Of a DNA stretch of 64,000 bases, positions 17,793 to 26,471 are shown one piece after another. This DNA is from Agromyces lapidis (lineage in GTDB: Bacteria; Actinomycetota; Actinomycetes; Actinomycetales; Microbacteriaceae). The stretch spans positions 62,001 through 126,000 of the forward strand of contig NZ_WBIQ01000001.1 of NCBI RefSeq assembly GCF_009749405.1, in the 5' to 3' direction. Below the pieces are notes generated by a model, which worked only from the letters and a program-made list of their open reading frames with translations, ran no database searches and had not been told where the DNA came from. Both the position numbers and the translations under genes were made by a program. The stretch's first letter is position 1; each line of letters starts with the position of its first letter.

Positions 17793-18133
17793 GCCGTCGA
17801 TGGTACCGGGAGGGGTGGGATCCGGCGCGGCGCGGCTCGTCGTCGAACCGTCGGGGCGCGGACTGGGACTCGGTGGAAGCATGCAGCGACCATGGAGCCG
17901 GTTCACAGGATGGATCTCTATCTTCATAAGTGGGACGTTTGACCCACACCCGAGTGGGTGTCCCGCGATCGGCGTTCCGGGGTGGAGCGAACTCGGCCCC
18001 CCACGAACGGCTCCCATGCGCCCCGGCGCCGATCACCCCCCTGACAGTGCGGTGCGACGGATCCGGGACCCTATCCGGATCCGCCGTCCCGCCGACCGCC
18101 CTCGTGGCGGAACCCGGCGGATACACTGGCCGC
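17793..18133. promoter_or_regulatory. Divergent moaD/moeZ control region
   Basis: 341 bp with no gene. TACCAT (complement of 17800-17805) serves moaD and TACACT (18122-18127) serves moeZ, each with its start codon at or next to the transcript start. Two inverted repeats stand out: ACACCC-GAGT-GGGTGT (17946-17961) and CGGATCCGG with CCGGATCCG (18058-18066 and 18075-18083). The AT-richer stretch 17915-17945 is the only one nearby. No known Moco riboswitch fold is recognised. Confidence 0.55.
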
Positions 18134-19288
18134 ATGACCGAGCCGCTCGTCGAGCCCGGGCCGCCGCTGGCTCCCGCCAGGCTCGCACGCTTCAGCCGAC
18201 AGCTCATGCTGCCGGGCTTCGGCGAACTCGCCCAGCGTCGCCTGCAGGCCGCGCGGGTGCTCGTCATCGGCGCCGGCGGGCTCGGCAGCGCGGTCGTGCC
18301 CGCGCTCGCCGGAACGGGCATCGGCACGATCGGCATCGCCGACGCCGACACGGTCGAGCTCAGCAACCTGCCGCGCCAGCTCAGCCATGGGGTCGACGAC
18401 CTCGGCCGGCCGAAGGTCGACTCGCTCGCCGACACGGTCGCCGCCACCGACCCCGAGTGCCGGGTGGTCCGCCATCGCGAGCGCGTGACCGCGGCGAACC
18501 TCCGCGGCATCCTCGACGACTACGACCTCGTCGTCGACGGCAGCGACAACTTCCCGACGCGCTACCTGACGAACGACGCGGCCCATCTCGCCGGCAAGCC
18601 GCTCGTCTGGGGCGCGATCCTGCGCTACCACGGGCAGCTCGGCGTCGCCTGGCGCGGTCGCGGCCCCGGGTACCGCGACCTCTTCCCCGTGCCGCCGGCG
18701 CCCGGCGAGGTGCCGAGCTGCGAGCTCGGCGGCGTGCTGCCGAGCCTCTGCCTCGTGGTCGGCGCGCTCATGGCGACCGAGGTCGTGAAGCTCGTCACCG
18801 GACTCGGCGACCCCCTCCTCGGCCGAGTCCTCAGCTACGACGCGCTCACCGCGCGCACCCGCGAGATCGCCTACACGGCGATCGCCGACGCCGACGAGAT
18901 CACGGACCTCATCGACTACGAACGGTTCTGCGGCCTCGACGATTCGAGTGAATCGGATGCCTCGGCGACCGCGCCGCCCCCGATCTCGGCGGCCGAACTG
19001 CTCATGCGCCTGCGTGCGGCCGAGCCGCTGCGCCTCATCGACGTGCGCGAACCGAGCGAGGCCGAGCTCGTCCGCATCGACGGCAGCACCCTGCTCCCGC
19101 TCCGCGAGCTCCTCTCGGGCGCCGAGCTGCCGCCCGGCGACGGCCCGATCGTCGTCTACTGCGAGGTCGGCATCCGCTCGCAGCGCGCGGCCCGCGAGCT
19201 CGCACGCCGTGGGCACGCCGAGGTCGCCTCGCTCGACGGCGGCATCCAGCGCTTCGCCGGGGTCGCCGCCGACCTCGTCACCCGCTGA
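18134..19288 (+). CDS. moeZ: MoaD-activating adenylyltransferase/sulfurtransferase MoeZ
   Basis: 384 residues: a ThiF/MoeB E1-like domain (VIGAGGLGSAVVPALAG near residue 45, RQLSHGVDDLGRPKV, DGSDNFPTRYL) and a C-terminal rhodanese domain with active-site YCEVGIRSQRA. It adenylates the MoaD C-terminus and transfers sulfur to it. The VPSC cysteine is kept, but the two zinc CxxC pairs of E. coli MoeB are absent (GPGYRDLFPVPP), as in mycobacterial MoeZ. Leaderless start: TACACT six bases before the ATG. Divergent from moaD, its substrate. Confidence 0.92.
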   Translation: MTEPLVEPGPPLAPARLARFSRQLMLPGFGELAQRRLQAARVLVIGAGGLGSAVVPALAGTGIGTIGIADADTVELSNLPRQLSHGVDDLGRPKVDSLADTVAATDPECRVVRHRERVTAANLRGILDDYDLVVDGSDNFPTRYLTNDAAHLAGKPLVWGAILRYHGQLGVAWRGRGPGYRDLFPVPPAPGEVPSCELGGVLPSLCLVVGALMATEVVKLVTGLGDPLLGRVLSYDALTARTREIAYTAIADADEITDLIDYERFCGLDDSSESDASATAPPPISAAELLMRLRAAEPLRLIDVREPSEAELVRIDGSTLLPLRELLSGAELPPGDGPIVVYCEVGIRSQRAARELARRGHAEVASLDGGIQRFAGVAADLVTR

Positions 19289-19297
19289 GCGACCTGG

Positions 19298-19323
19298 GAG
19301 CGCGCGCGGGGCCCAGCGCGCTC
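19298..19323. terminator. Hairpin between moeZ and narI
   Basis: GAGCGCGC (19298-19305) pairs with GCGCGCTC (19316-19323) around ten bases. It overlaps the narI stop codon and lies 9 bp after the moeZ stop, so it probably ends both convergent units. Confidence 0.6.
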
Positions 19324-20086
19324 AGAGCTTCGTGAGCTTCTTCGGGTCGGGCGTCTGAATGCCCTCCCAGCCCGGGCGCGCGGGCCGCGAGCCTGGGCGG
19401 CGGGCGTCGTCGCGCGAGCGGTACACGATGTACGGGCGGAACAGGTAGCCGATCGGCGCCGACCACACGTGCACGAGCCGGGTGAACGGCCAGAGCGCGA
19501 AGAGCACGTTCGCCGCGATCACGTGGATCTGGAACATGAGCGGCACGTCGACCATGAGCTCGGGCTGCGGCTGGAAGACGATGAGGCTCCGCAGCCACGG
19601 GCCGACCGTGCCGCGGTACTCGTAACCGGGCCCGAGCAGCTGGTACATGACGGTCGCGATCGTGCCGAACAGCAGCACCGCGCCGAGCACGACGTACATG
19701 AGCTTGTCCATGCGGGTCGTCGCGAGGAACACCGGACCGACAGTGCGCCGACGGTAGATCAGGATCGCGAGCCCGGCGAGGGTGAGCACCGCGGCCGCCG
19801 TGCCGAGCGCGGTAGCCCCGAGGTGGTATATGTGCTCGTCGATGCCGATGGCGTACAGCCACTCGCGCGGGATGAGCAGGCCGACGACGTGCCCGGCGAG
19901 CACCATGAGGATGCCGAGGTGGAACATCGGCGACCCCCAGCGCAGCAGTCGGTTCTCATAGGTCTGGCTCGACCGGGTCGTCCACCCGAACTTGTCGTAG
20001 CGGTAGCGCCAGATGTGCCCGACGACGAACACCGCGAACGCGGCGTACGGCATCGCGACCCACAGCAGGACGTCCCAGGCGGTCAT
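19322..20086 (-). CDS. narI: Respiratory nitrate reductase gamma subunit NarI
   Basis: 254 residues, five hydrophobic segments. Histidines suited to ligate the two b hemes lie in FHLGILMVLAGHVVGL (about residues 56-71) and IHVIAANVLFALWPFTRLVH (about 195-214). NarI oxidises menaquinol at the membrane and passes electrons to NarH. The ATG overlaps the narJ stop (ATGA). A frame extends upstream but only through narJ. Last gene of narGHJI. Confidence 0.94.
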   Translation of the reverse strand: MTAWDVLLWVAMPYAAFAVFVVGHIWRYRYDKFGWTTRSSQTYENRLLRWGSPMFHLGILMVLAGHVVGLLIPREWLYAIGIDEHIYHLGATALGTAAAVLTLAGLAILIYRRRTVGPVFLATTRMDKLMYVVLGAVLLFGTIATVMYQLLGPGYEYRGTVGPWLRSLIVFQPQPELMVDVPLMFQIHVIAANVLFALWPFTRLVHVWSAPIGYLFRPYIVYRSRDDARRPGSRPARPGWEGIQTPDPKKLTKL

Positions 20087-20832
20087 GCGCGTGCCTCCTC
20101 GTGTGCGGCTCCGACGGGCTGATACGGCGCCAGGACGGTCGGACCGAGACTGCCGAGGAACGACAGCCCGACGGTCTCGGCGGGCGGGCCCTGGCTGACG
20201 AGCTCGAGGTAGCGCTCGCGGGTCGCCTCGTCGAGCTCGGGCAGCGAGCGGCAGACGGCGCGCACGAGGCCCGCCCACGGGCTCCGCTGCTTCTCGAGGG
20301 CCTCGCGCAGCACCTCGAGTCCGTCGCGGTGGGCCGAGAGCAGCTCGGAGGCCACGGGCGAGTCGCTGCGCGCCGAGAACTCGAGCACGGCGGGCAGGTA
20401 GTCGGGCAGCTCGTCGGCGTCGAACTCCCAACCGGCGGCGCGGTACGCCTGGATGAAGGTCACGAGCGCGGTGCCGCGCCGCCGGGTGTCGCCCGCGGCG
20501 TAGTAGCTCAGGTACATGCAGCACTTGCGCTTGAGGTCGAAGGTCGCGACGTACTCGATCGCGAGGGCCTCGCGATCGGTCGCGGCGGCGTGATCGATGA
20601 ACGCGCGGAGCTCGCTCGCGATCGCGGGCGGCAGTTCGCCGAGGGAGGCCTCGACCGCCGCGAGGCGGGCATCGAAGCCCTCGCCCGGGTAGTCGAGCAG
20701 CAGCGAGGTCGCGATGTGCGCGAGCCGCCGTGTGGCGTCGTCGAGCGCGAGCGGCGCCGTCCCCGGTCTGCGCGACGAGCGCGAGGCATCCGAACCGGAG
20801 CGTCTGAAGATGAGCGGGAAGTTCGCCATCAT
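20083..20832 (-). CDS. narJ: Nitrate reductase assembly chaperone NarJ
   Basis: 249 residues of the TorD/NarJ helical chaperone family: LLLDYPGEGFDARL, YVATFDLKRKCCMYLSYY and LPDYLPAVLEF are its typical blocks. It holds NarGH while the molybdenum cofactor is inserted and before docking to NarI. Two adjacent ATG codons exist; the first (20832) forms an ATGA overlap with the narH stop and is chosen. Confidence 0.94.
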   Translation of the reverse strand: MMANFPLIFRRSGSDASRSSRRPGTAPLALDDATRRLAHIATSLLLDYPGEGFDARLAAVEASLGELPPAIASELRAFIDHAAATDREALAIEYVATFDLKRKCCMYLSYYAAGDTRRRGTALVTFIQAYRAAGWEFDADELPDYLPAVLEFSARSDSPVASELLSAHRDGLEVLREALEKQRSPWAGLVRAVCRSLPELDEATRERYLELVSQGPPAETVGLSFLGSLGPTVLAPYQPVGAAHEEARA

Positions 20833-22469
20833 TCCTCCCCGGACTTCGGGGGGAACAGGCCGTCGGGCGCGCCGTTGCCGTCCCAATTGAGCAGGTTCAC
20901 CCGGCCCGACGTCGACGGGCGGTCGGCGGTCTGCCGGTTCTTCAGCGCGTGGAAGTTCTCGACCGCGACGGGCACCTGCTGCCCGCTCGACGAGCCGAAC
21001 GGCCCCGCGCCGCCCATGCCCGGCCCGCCGTCGTAGTCGAGCGAGCAGGCGAGCTCGTCGAGTTCGCGGGCCTGCTCGGTGTGCGCGGCCGGGATGACGT
21101 AGCGCTCCTCGTACTTCGCGATCGCGAGCAGCCGGTACATCTCCTCGAGGGTGTCGCCGGTCATGCCGACGGCGTCGGCGATCCGCTCGTCCTTGCCCTC
21201 GCCGAGGTTGATGCCGCGCATGTACGAGCGCATCGCGGCGAGCTTGCGCAGCGACGCTTCGACCGGGCGCGTGTCGCCCGCGGTGAAGAGCCCGGCGAGG
21301 TACTCGAGCGGGATGCGGAGCTTCGCGATCGCCGCGAACAGCGTTTTCGCGTCCTCGCCGTCGTTGCCCGAGGAGGCGACGACGTCGACCACGGGGGAGA
21401 GCGGCGGGATGTACCAGACCATCGGCATCGTGCGGTACTCGGGGTGCAGCGGCAGCGCCACCTTGTACTCGTTGATGAGCTTGTGGATCGGCGAGCGCTG
21501 CGCGGCGTCGATCCAGTCCTCGGGGATGCCGGCCTCCCTGGCCGCCTGCACGACCGCCGGGTCGTGCGGGTCGAGGAAGACGCTGCGCTGCGCGTCGAGG
21601 AGCGCGTGCTCGTCTTCGATGGACGCGGCCTCGGCGACCTTGTCGGCGTCATAGAGCACGAGCCCGAGGTACCGCAGCCGGCCGACGCACGTCTCTGAGC
21701 AGACCGTCGGCAGCCCGACCTCGAGACGCGGGTAGCAGAGCGTGCACTTCTCGGCCTTGCCGGTCTTGTGGTTGAAGTAGACCTTCTTGTACGGGCAGCC
21801 CGACACGCACATGCGCCAGCCCCGGCACTGGTCCTGGTCGACGAGCACGATGCCGTCCTCGACCCGCTTGTACATCGCGCCCGACGGGCACGAGGCCACG
21901 CACGAGGGGTTCAGGCAGTGCTCGCAGATGCGGGGCAGGTAGAACATGTAGGTCTGCTCGTACTCGGATGCCACGTGCTCCGACATGTGCTGCAGGATCG
22001 GGTCGTCCGCCATCGTCTCGGCCGAGCCGCCGAGGTTGTCGTCCCAGTTCGCCGACCACGAGATCTTCATGTCCTCGCCGGTGAGCAGGCTCTTCGGCTT
22101 CGCGACCGGGGTGTGCTCGCCGGCCGGCGCGTTCAGGAGCATGTCGTACTCGTACGTCCACGGCTCGTAGTAGTCGTGGATCTCGGGCAGCTTCGGGTTC
22201 GAGAAGATCGTGGCGAGCTTCTTCAGCCGCCCGCCCGAGCGCAGCTTCAGGCGCCCCGACTTCGTGCGGACCCAGCCGCCGCCCCACTTCTCCTGGTCCT
22301 CATAGCGGCGGGGGTAGCCGATGCCCGGCCGGGTCTCGACGTTGTTGAACCACACGTACTCGACGCCCGAGCGGTTCGTCCACGCCTGCTTGCACGTGAC
22401 GCTGCACGTGTGGCAGCCGATGCACTTGTCGAGGTTCATGACCATCGACATCTGCGCCATGACCTTCAT
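20829..22469 (-). CDS. narH: Nitrate reductase beta subunit NarH
   Basis: 546 residues. The first Fe-S motif is CIGCHTCSVTC (Cys16, 19, 22, 26). The later clusters CEHCLNPSCVASC, CRGWRMCVSGC and KCTLCYPR with CSETC give three [4Fe-4S] and one [3Fe-4S] centre, the Trp in CRGWRMC being the family marker of the three-iron cluster. It relays electrons from NarI haem to NarG. The ATG overlaps the narG stop as TGATG. Confidence 0.96.
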   Translation of the reverse strand: MKVMAQMSMVMNLDKCIGCHTCSVTCKQAWTNRSGVEYVWFNNVETRPGIGYPRRYEDQEKWGGGWVRTKSGRLKLRSGGRLKKLATIFSNPKLPEIHDYYEPWTYEYDMLLNAPAGEHTPVAKPKSLLTGEDMKISWSANWDDNLGGSAETMADDPILQHMSEHVASEYEQTYMFYLPRICEHCLNPSCVASCPSGAMYKRVEDGIVLVDQDQCRGWRMCVSGCPYKKVYFNHKTGKAEKCTLCYPRLEVGLPTVCSETCVGRLRYLGLVLYDADKVAEAASIEDEHALLDAQRSVFLDPHDPAVVQAAREAGIPEDWIDAAQRSPIHKLINEYKVALPLHPEYRTMPMVWYIPPLSPVVDVVASSGNDGEDAKTLFAAIAKLRIPLEYLAGLFTAGDTRPVEASLRKLAAMRSYMRGINLGEGKDERIADAVGMTGDTLEEMYRLLAIAKYEERYVIPAAHTEQARELDELACSLDYDGGPGMGGAGPFGSSSGQQVPVAVENFHALKNRQTADRPSTSGRVNLLNWDGNGAPDGLFPPKSGEE

Positions 22470-25400
22470 CAGTACTCGACCTCCTGGCTGCGGCGGCGGA
22501 TCACCGTGACTTCGTCTCGCTGGTTGCCGGTCGGCCCCAGGTAGTTGAACGCGAACGCGAGCTGCGCGTAGCCGCCGATGAGGTGGCTGGGTTTCAGGAG
22601 CACCCTGGTGAGCGAGTTGTGGATGCCGCCGCGCTGCCCGCTCGTCTCGGTGCGGGGCACGTCGACCGTGCGGTCCTTCGCGTGGTACATGTACACCGTG
22701 CCCTCGGGCATGCGGTGCGAGACGATCGCACGGGCCACGACGACGCCGTTGCGGTTGTACGACTCGATCCACTCGTTGTCGCGCACGCCGATCTTCTCGG
22801 CGTCCTGCGTCGACATCCAGATGGTGGGGCCGCCGCGCGAGAGCGACAGCATGAAGAGGTTGTCCTGGTACTCGGAGTGGATCGACCACTTCGAGTGCGG
22901 CGTCAGGTAGCGCACCGCGACCTCGGCGTGACCGGATGCCGCGGGGTCGCCGCTCGGGGCGGTCGAGCCGACGACCGGCGAATCGCCGAAGAGCCTCGCG
23001 AGGTCGAGCGGCGGCCGGTAGATCGGCAGGTTCTCGCCGAGCTCCCGCATCCAGTCGTGGTCGAGGAAGAAGTGCTGGCGACCGGTGAGGGTGTGCCACG
23101 GCTTCAGGTGCTCGACGTTGATCGCGAACGCCGTGTAGCGGCGTCCGCCGTGCTCGGAGCCCGACCACTCGGGGCTCGTGATGACCGAGACCGGCCGCGC
23201 CTGCACGTCCGCGAAGCGGATGCGCCCGCCCTCATGGTCTTCGGCGAGCTGCGCGATGCGCTGCCCCGTGCGCTTCTCGAGCTGGCGGAAGCCCTGAACC
23301 GAGAGCCGGCCGTTCGTCGTGCCCGAGAGGGCGAGGATCGCCTCGCACACCTTCACGTCGGTGTCGAGCAGCGGCTGCCCGGCGCCCGCGCCGGCAGTGG
23401 CGACCCCGTTGAGCCGCCCGAGCTCGGCGACCTCGGGCGTCGGGTCGAACACGATGCCCTTCGTCACCATGCCCGCCTTCACCGCGAGCGGCCCGAGCGT
23501 CGCAAGCTTGTCGGCGATCGCCGTGTAGTCGCGTTCGACGACGACGAGTTTCGGCATGGTCACGCCCGGCACGAGCGGCAGGTCGTTCTCGACCGTGCCG
23601 TGCGGGGTCGCCATCGCGTCGGGGGTGTCGTGCATGAGCGGCGCGGCGACGAGGTCGCTGCGGGTGCCGAGGTGCGTGCGCGCGTACTCGGAGAACCGCT
23701 TCGCGATGAGGTGGAAGATCTCGAAGTCGGTCTTCGTCTGCCACGGCGGCGCGATGGCGGGGTTGAACGAGTGCACGAAGGGGTGCATGTCGGTCGACGA
23801 GAGGTCGTGCTTCTCGTACCAGGTGGCCGCGGGCAGCACGACGTCGGAGAAGAGCGTCGTCGAGGTCATGCGGAAGTCGGCTGTGACGAGCAGGTCGAGC
23901 TTGCCCTCGGGCGCATCGTCGTGCCAGTCGATCGACTCGGGGCGTCGCTCGGGCGGCGCCTCGGCGGCGCGCACCGACGAGTCGGTGCCGAGCAGGTGCT
24001 TCAGGAAGTACTCGTTGCCCTTGCCCGAGGAGCCGAGGATGTTCGCGCGCCAGACGTTCAGCACCCGCGGGAAGTTCTCGGGCGAGTCGGGGTCCTCGCA
24101 GGCGTAGCGCAGCGAGCCGTCGTTCAGGGAGTCGACGACGTACTCGGCCGGCTCCTTGCCCGCGGCCCGGGCGTCGTCGACGAGGTCGAGCGGGTTGCGG
24201 TCGAAGGTCGGGAAGCTCGGCATCCAGCCGCGCTTGGCCGACTCGACGAGGCAGTCGGCCGTGGTGCGGCCGGCGAAGAGCCCCTCGGCGAGCGGGGAGG
24301 CGAGCTGGTCTGCAGGCAGACCGTCGTAGCGCCACTGGTCGGTCGCGAGGTACCAGAACGCGGTGCCGATCATCTGGCGGCCGGGCCGCGACCAGTCGCT
24401 CGCGGTGCCGTACTGCGAGTAGCCGGTCACGGGTCGCACCTTCTCCTGGCCGACGTAATGCGCCCAGCCGCCGCCGTTGACGCCCTGGCAGCCGGTCATC
24501 GTCGTGAGGGCGAGGAAGGTGCGGTAGATCGTGTCGGAGTGGAACCAGTGGTTCGTGCCGGCGCCCATGAGGATCATCGAACGCCCGCCCGAGCGCTCGG
24601 CGTTGTCGGCGAACTCGCGGCCGATGCGTTCGGCCTGCTCGGCGGGGACCCCGGTGATCTCCTCCTGCCAGCCGGGCGTGCCCGGCGTCGAGGCATCCGC
24701 GTAGCTCGTCGGCCACTCGCCCGGGAGGCCCTCGCGCGCGACGCCGTACTGGGCGAGCAGCAGGTCGAAGACGGTCGTGACGAGCCGGCCGGCGACGCGC
24801 GCGACGGGCACGCCGCGACGCACGACGCCGCTGCCGCCCTCGTGCTCGGCGCCGGCCTCGGGGGCGACGTCGAAGCGCGGCAGCTCGAGCTCGGCGACCT
24901 CGCCGCCCCACGCGGCGCCGTCGCGGATGGAGAGCTGCGGGTCGACGCCCTCGAGGTCGAGGTTCCACTTGCCCTCGTCGGCGTCGCCGAAGCGGTGGCC
25001 GAGCGCGCCGTTCGGCACGACGACCGAGCCGTCCCGGCCGAGCAGCACCGTCTTGAACGCGGCGTTGTCGACGGCGGCCTCGGCGCCGCCGAGGTCGGCG
25101 GCCGTCACGAACTTGCCCGGGACGTAGGTGCGACGGCCGTCGCTCGCCTCGCGCTCGTCGAGCGAGACCAGGTACGGGGCGTCCGAGTAGGTCTTGAGGT
25201 AGTGCTCGAAGCGCGGCACCCGCCGTTCGACGAGGAACTCGCTGAGGATCACGTGCCCCATCGCCATCGCGAGCGCGGCGTCGGTGCCGGGGTGCGGCGA
25301 GAGCCACTCGTCGGCGAACTTCGTGTTGTCGGCGTAGTCGGGCGAGACCGTGATGACCTTCTGGCCGCGGTAGCGGGCCTCGGTCATGAAGTGCGCGTCG

Positions 25401-26239
25401 GGCGTGCGCGTGACCGGAACGTTCGAGCCCCACATCATGAGGTAGGTCGAGTTCCACCAGTCGGCCGACTCGGGCACGTCGGTCTGGTCGCCGAATACCT
25501 GCGGGCTCGCGACCGGAAGGTCGGCGTACCAGTCGTAGAACGACTGCATCGTGCCGCCGATGAGGTTGATGAACCGGGCGCCGACCCCGTGCGAGACCAT
25601 CGACATCGCCGGGATCGGCGAGAACCCGGCGACCCGGTCGGGCCCGTGCGCCTTGATGGTGTGCACGTGGGCGGCCGCGACGATCTCGAGCGTCTCGTCC
25701 CAGCTCGCGCGCACCAGCCCGCCCTTGCCGCGGGCCCGCTTGTACGCCCTGGATGCCACGGGGTCGGTGACGAGCGCCTCCCACGCGAGCACGGGGTCGC
25801 CGCCGACGCGCGCCTTCGCCGCCCGGTAGTGCTCGAGCAGCACGCCGCGCAGGTACGGGTAGCGCACCCGGGTCGGCGAGTACGTGTACCAGCTGAACGC
25901 GGCGCCGCGCGGGCAGCCGCGGGGCTCGTACTCGGGGGAGTCGGGCCCGACCGAGGGGTAGTCGGTCTCCTGCGTCTCCCACGTGATGATGCCGTCCTTG
26001 ACGTACACCTTCCACGAGCACGAGCCCGTGCAGTTCACGCCGTGCGTCGAGCGCACCACCTTGTCGTGCGACCAGCGGTCGCGGTAGAAGACGTCGCCTT
26101 GGCGACCGCCCTCGAGCGTGACCGTGCGGAGGTCGGGTGAGAACTCGCCGGGTCTCAGGAACCGGCCGAACTTCAGGAGGGAATCGGCGAGCGGGCCGTC
26201 GGTGGCCGGACCGCGCGAACTCGGTGGCGTCTGGGTCAC
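22469..26239 (-). CDS. narG: Nitrate reductase alpha subunit NarG
   Basis: 1256 residues, full length. His66, Cys70, Cys74 (HGVNCTGSC) and Cys109 bind the FS0 cluster. WYADLP (Asp240) matches the segment holding the Mo-ligand Asp of E. coli NarG, followed by TDVPESADWWNSTY and GSNVPVTRTPDAHF. It reduces nitrate to nitrite at a bis-MGD cofactor facing the cytoplasm; no Tat signal is seen, as expected. The start is GTG at 26239 behind GAGGAGG; the frame is open far upstream but without a ribosome site. First gene of narGHJI. Confidence 0.96.
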   Translation of the reverse strand: MTQTPPSSRGPATDGPLADSLLKFGRFLRPGEFSPDLRTVTLEGGRQGDVFYRDRWSHDKVVRSTHGVNCTGSCSWKVYVKDGIITWETQETDYPSVGPDSPEYEPRGCPRGAAFSWYTYSPTRVRYPYLRGVLLEHYRAAKARVGGDPVLAWEALVTDPVASRAYKRARGKGGLVRASWDETLEIVAAAHVHTIKAHGPDRVAGFSPIPAMSMVSHGVGARFINLIGGTMQSFYDWYADLPVASPQVFGDQTDVPESADWWNSTYLMMWGSNVPVTRTPDAHFMTEARYRGQKVITVSPDYADNTKFADEWLSPHPGTDAALAMAMGHVILSEFLVERRVPRFEHYLKTYSDAPYLVSLDEREASDGRRTYVPGKFVTAADLGGAEAAVDNAAFKTVLLGRDGSVVVPNGALGHRFGDADEGKWNLDLEGVDPQLSIRDGAAWGGEVAELELPRFDVAPEAGAEHEGGSGVVRRGVPVARVAGRLVTTVFDLLLAQYGVAREGLPGEWPTSYADASTPGTPGWQEEITGVPAEQAERIGREFADNAERSGGRSMILMGAGTNHWFHSDTIYRTFLALTTMTGCQGVNGGGWAHYVGQEKVRPVTGYSQYGTASDWSRPGRQMIGTAFWYLATDQWRYDGLPADQLASPLAEGLFAGRTTADCLVESAKRGWMPSFPTFDRNPLDLVDDARAAGKEPAEYVVDSLNDGSLRYACEDPDSPENFPRVLNVWRANILGSSGKGNEYFLKHLLGTDSSVRAAEAPPERRPESIDWHDDAPEGKLDLLVTADFRMTSTTLFSDVVLPAATWYEKHDLSSTDMHPFVHSFNPAIAPPWQTKTDFEIFHLIAKRFSEYARTHLGTRSDLVAAPLMHDTPDAMATPHGTVENDLPLVPGVTMPKLVVVERDYTAIADKLATLGPLAVKAGMVTKGIVFDPTPEVAELGRLNGVATAGAGAGQPLLDTDVKVCEAILALSGTTNGRLSVQGFRQLEKRTGQRIAQLAEDHEGGRIRFADVQARPVSVITSPEWSGSEHGGRRYTAFAINVEHLKPWHTLTGRQHFFLDHDWMRELGENLPIYRPPLDLARLFGDSPVVGSTAPSGDPAASGHAEVAVRYLTPHSKWSIHSEYQDNLFMLSLSRGGPTIWMSTQDAEKIGVRDNEWIESYNRNGVVVARAIVSHRMPEGTVYMYHAKDRTVDVPRTETSGQRGGIHNSLTRVLLKPSHLIGGYAQLAFAFNYLGPTGNQRDEVTVIRRRSQEVEY

Positions 26240-26471
26240 AAGAGCCTCCTCGCCTGAGCGACGAACGTCGAGGACGGCGCCCCGCGGGGGTGCCGTTGCA
26301 GTGGACACTACCGACCGTAGGCAGGTCGGTCGACCCCTGTCGAGGCGATTCGCCGGGAATAATCGGCGGCGATTTCTCTCGGCCGGAATCACTGGCGAGT
26401 GGGGCGTGCGACCGGTACTGTCGGGCGCAAACGGCGGGTCGGCCGCCGGATCGCACGATCGGGGGCAGTCA
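26240..26471. promoter_or_regulatory. Divergent narG/narK control region
   Basis: For narG: TCGACC (complement of 26328-26333), a 17-bp spacer and TAGTGT (complement of 26305-26310). The spacer and part of both boxes are covered by a 21-bp inverted repeat, ACCGACC and GGTCGGT (26310-26330), a likely operator. For narK: TACTGT (26416-26421). A second dyad, CGCCG-GGAATAAT-CGGCG, lies near 26351-26368 in an AT-richer patch. No classical FNR box is seen. Confidence 0.6.

Noticed and set aside
17930..18133. N-terminal extension of moeZ
   Set aside because: The extra residues cross the divergent control region and the -10 box lies directly before the ATG at 18134.
22583..26140. Long open frame on the + strand opposite narG
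   Set aside because: The narG reading has full domain and cofactor motifs; the opposite frame has none.
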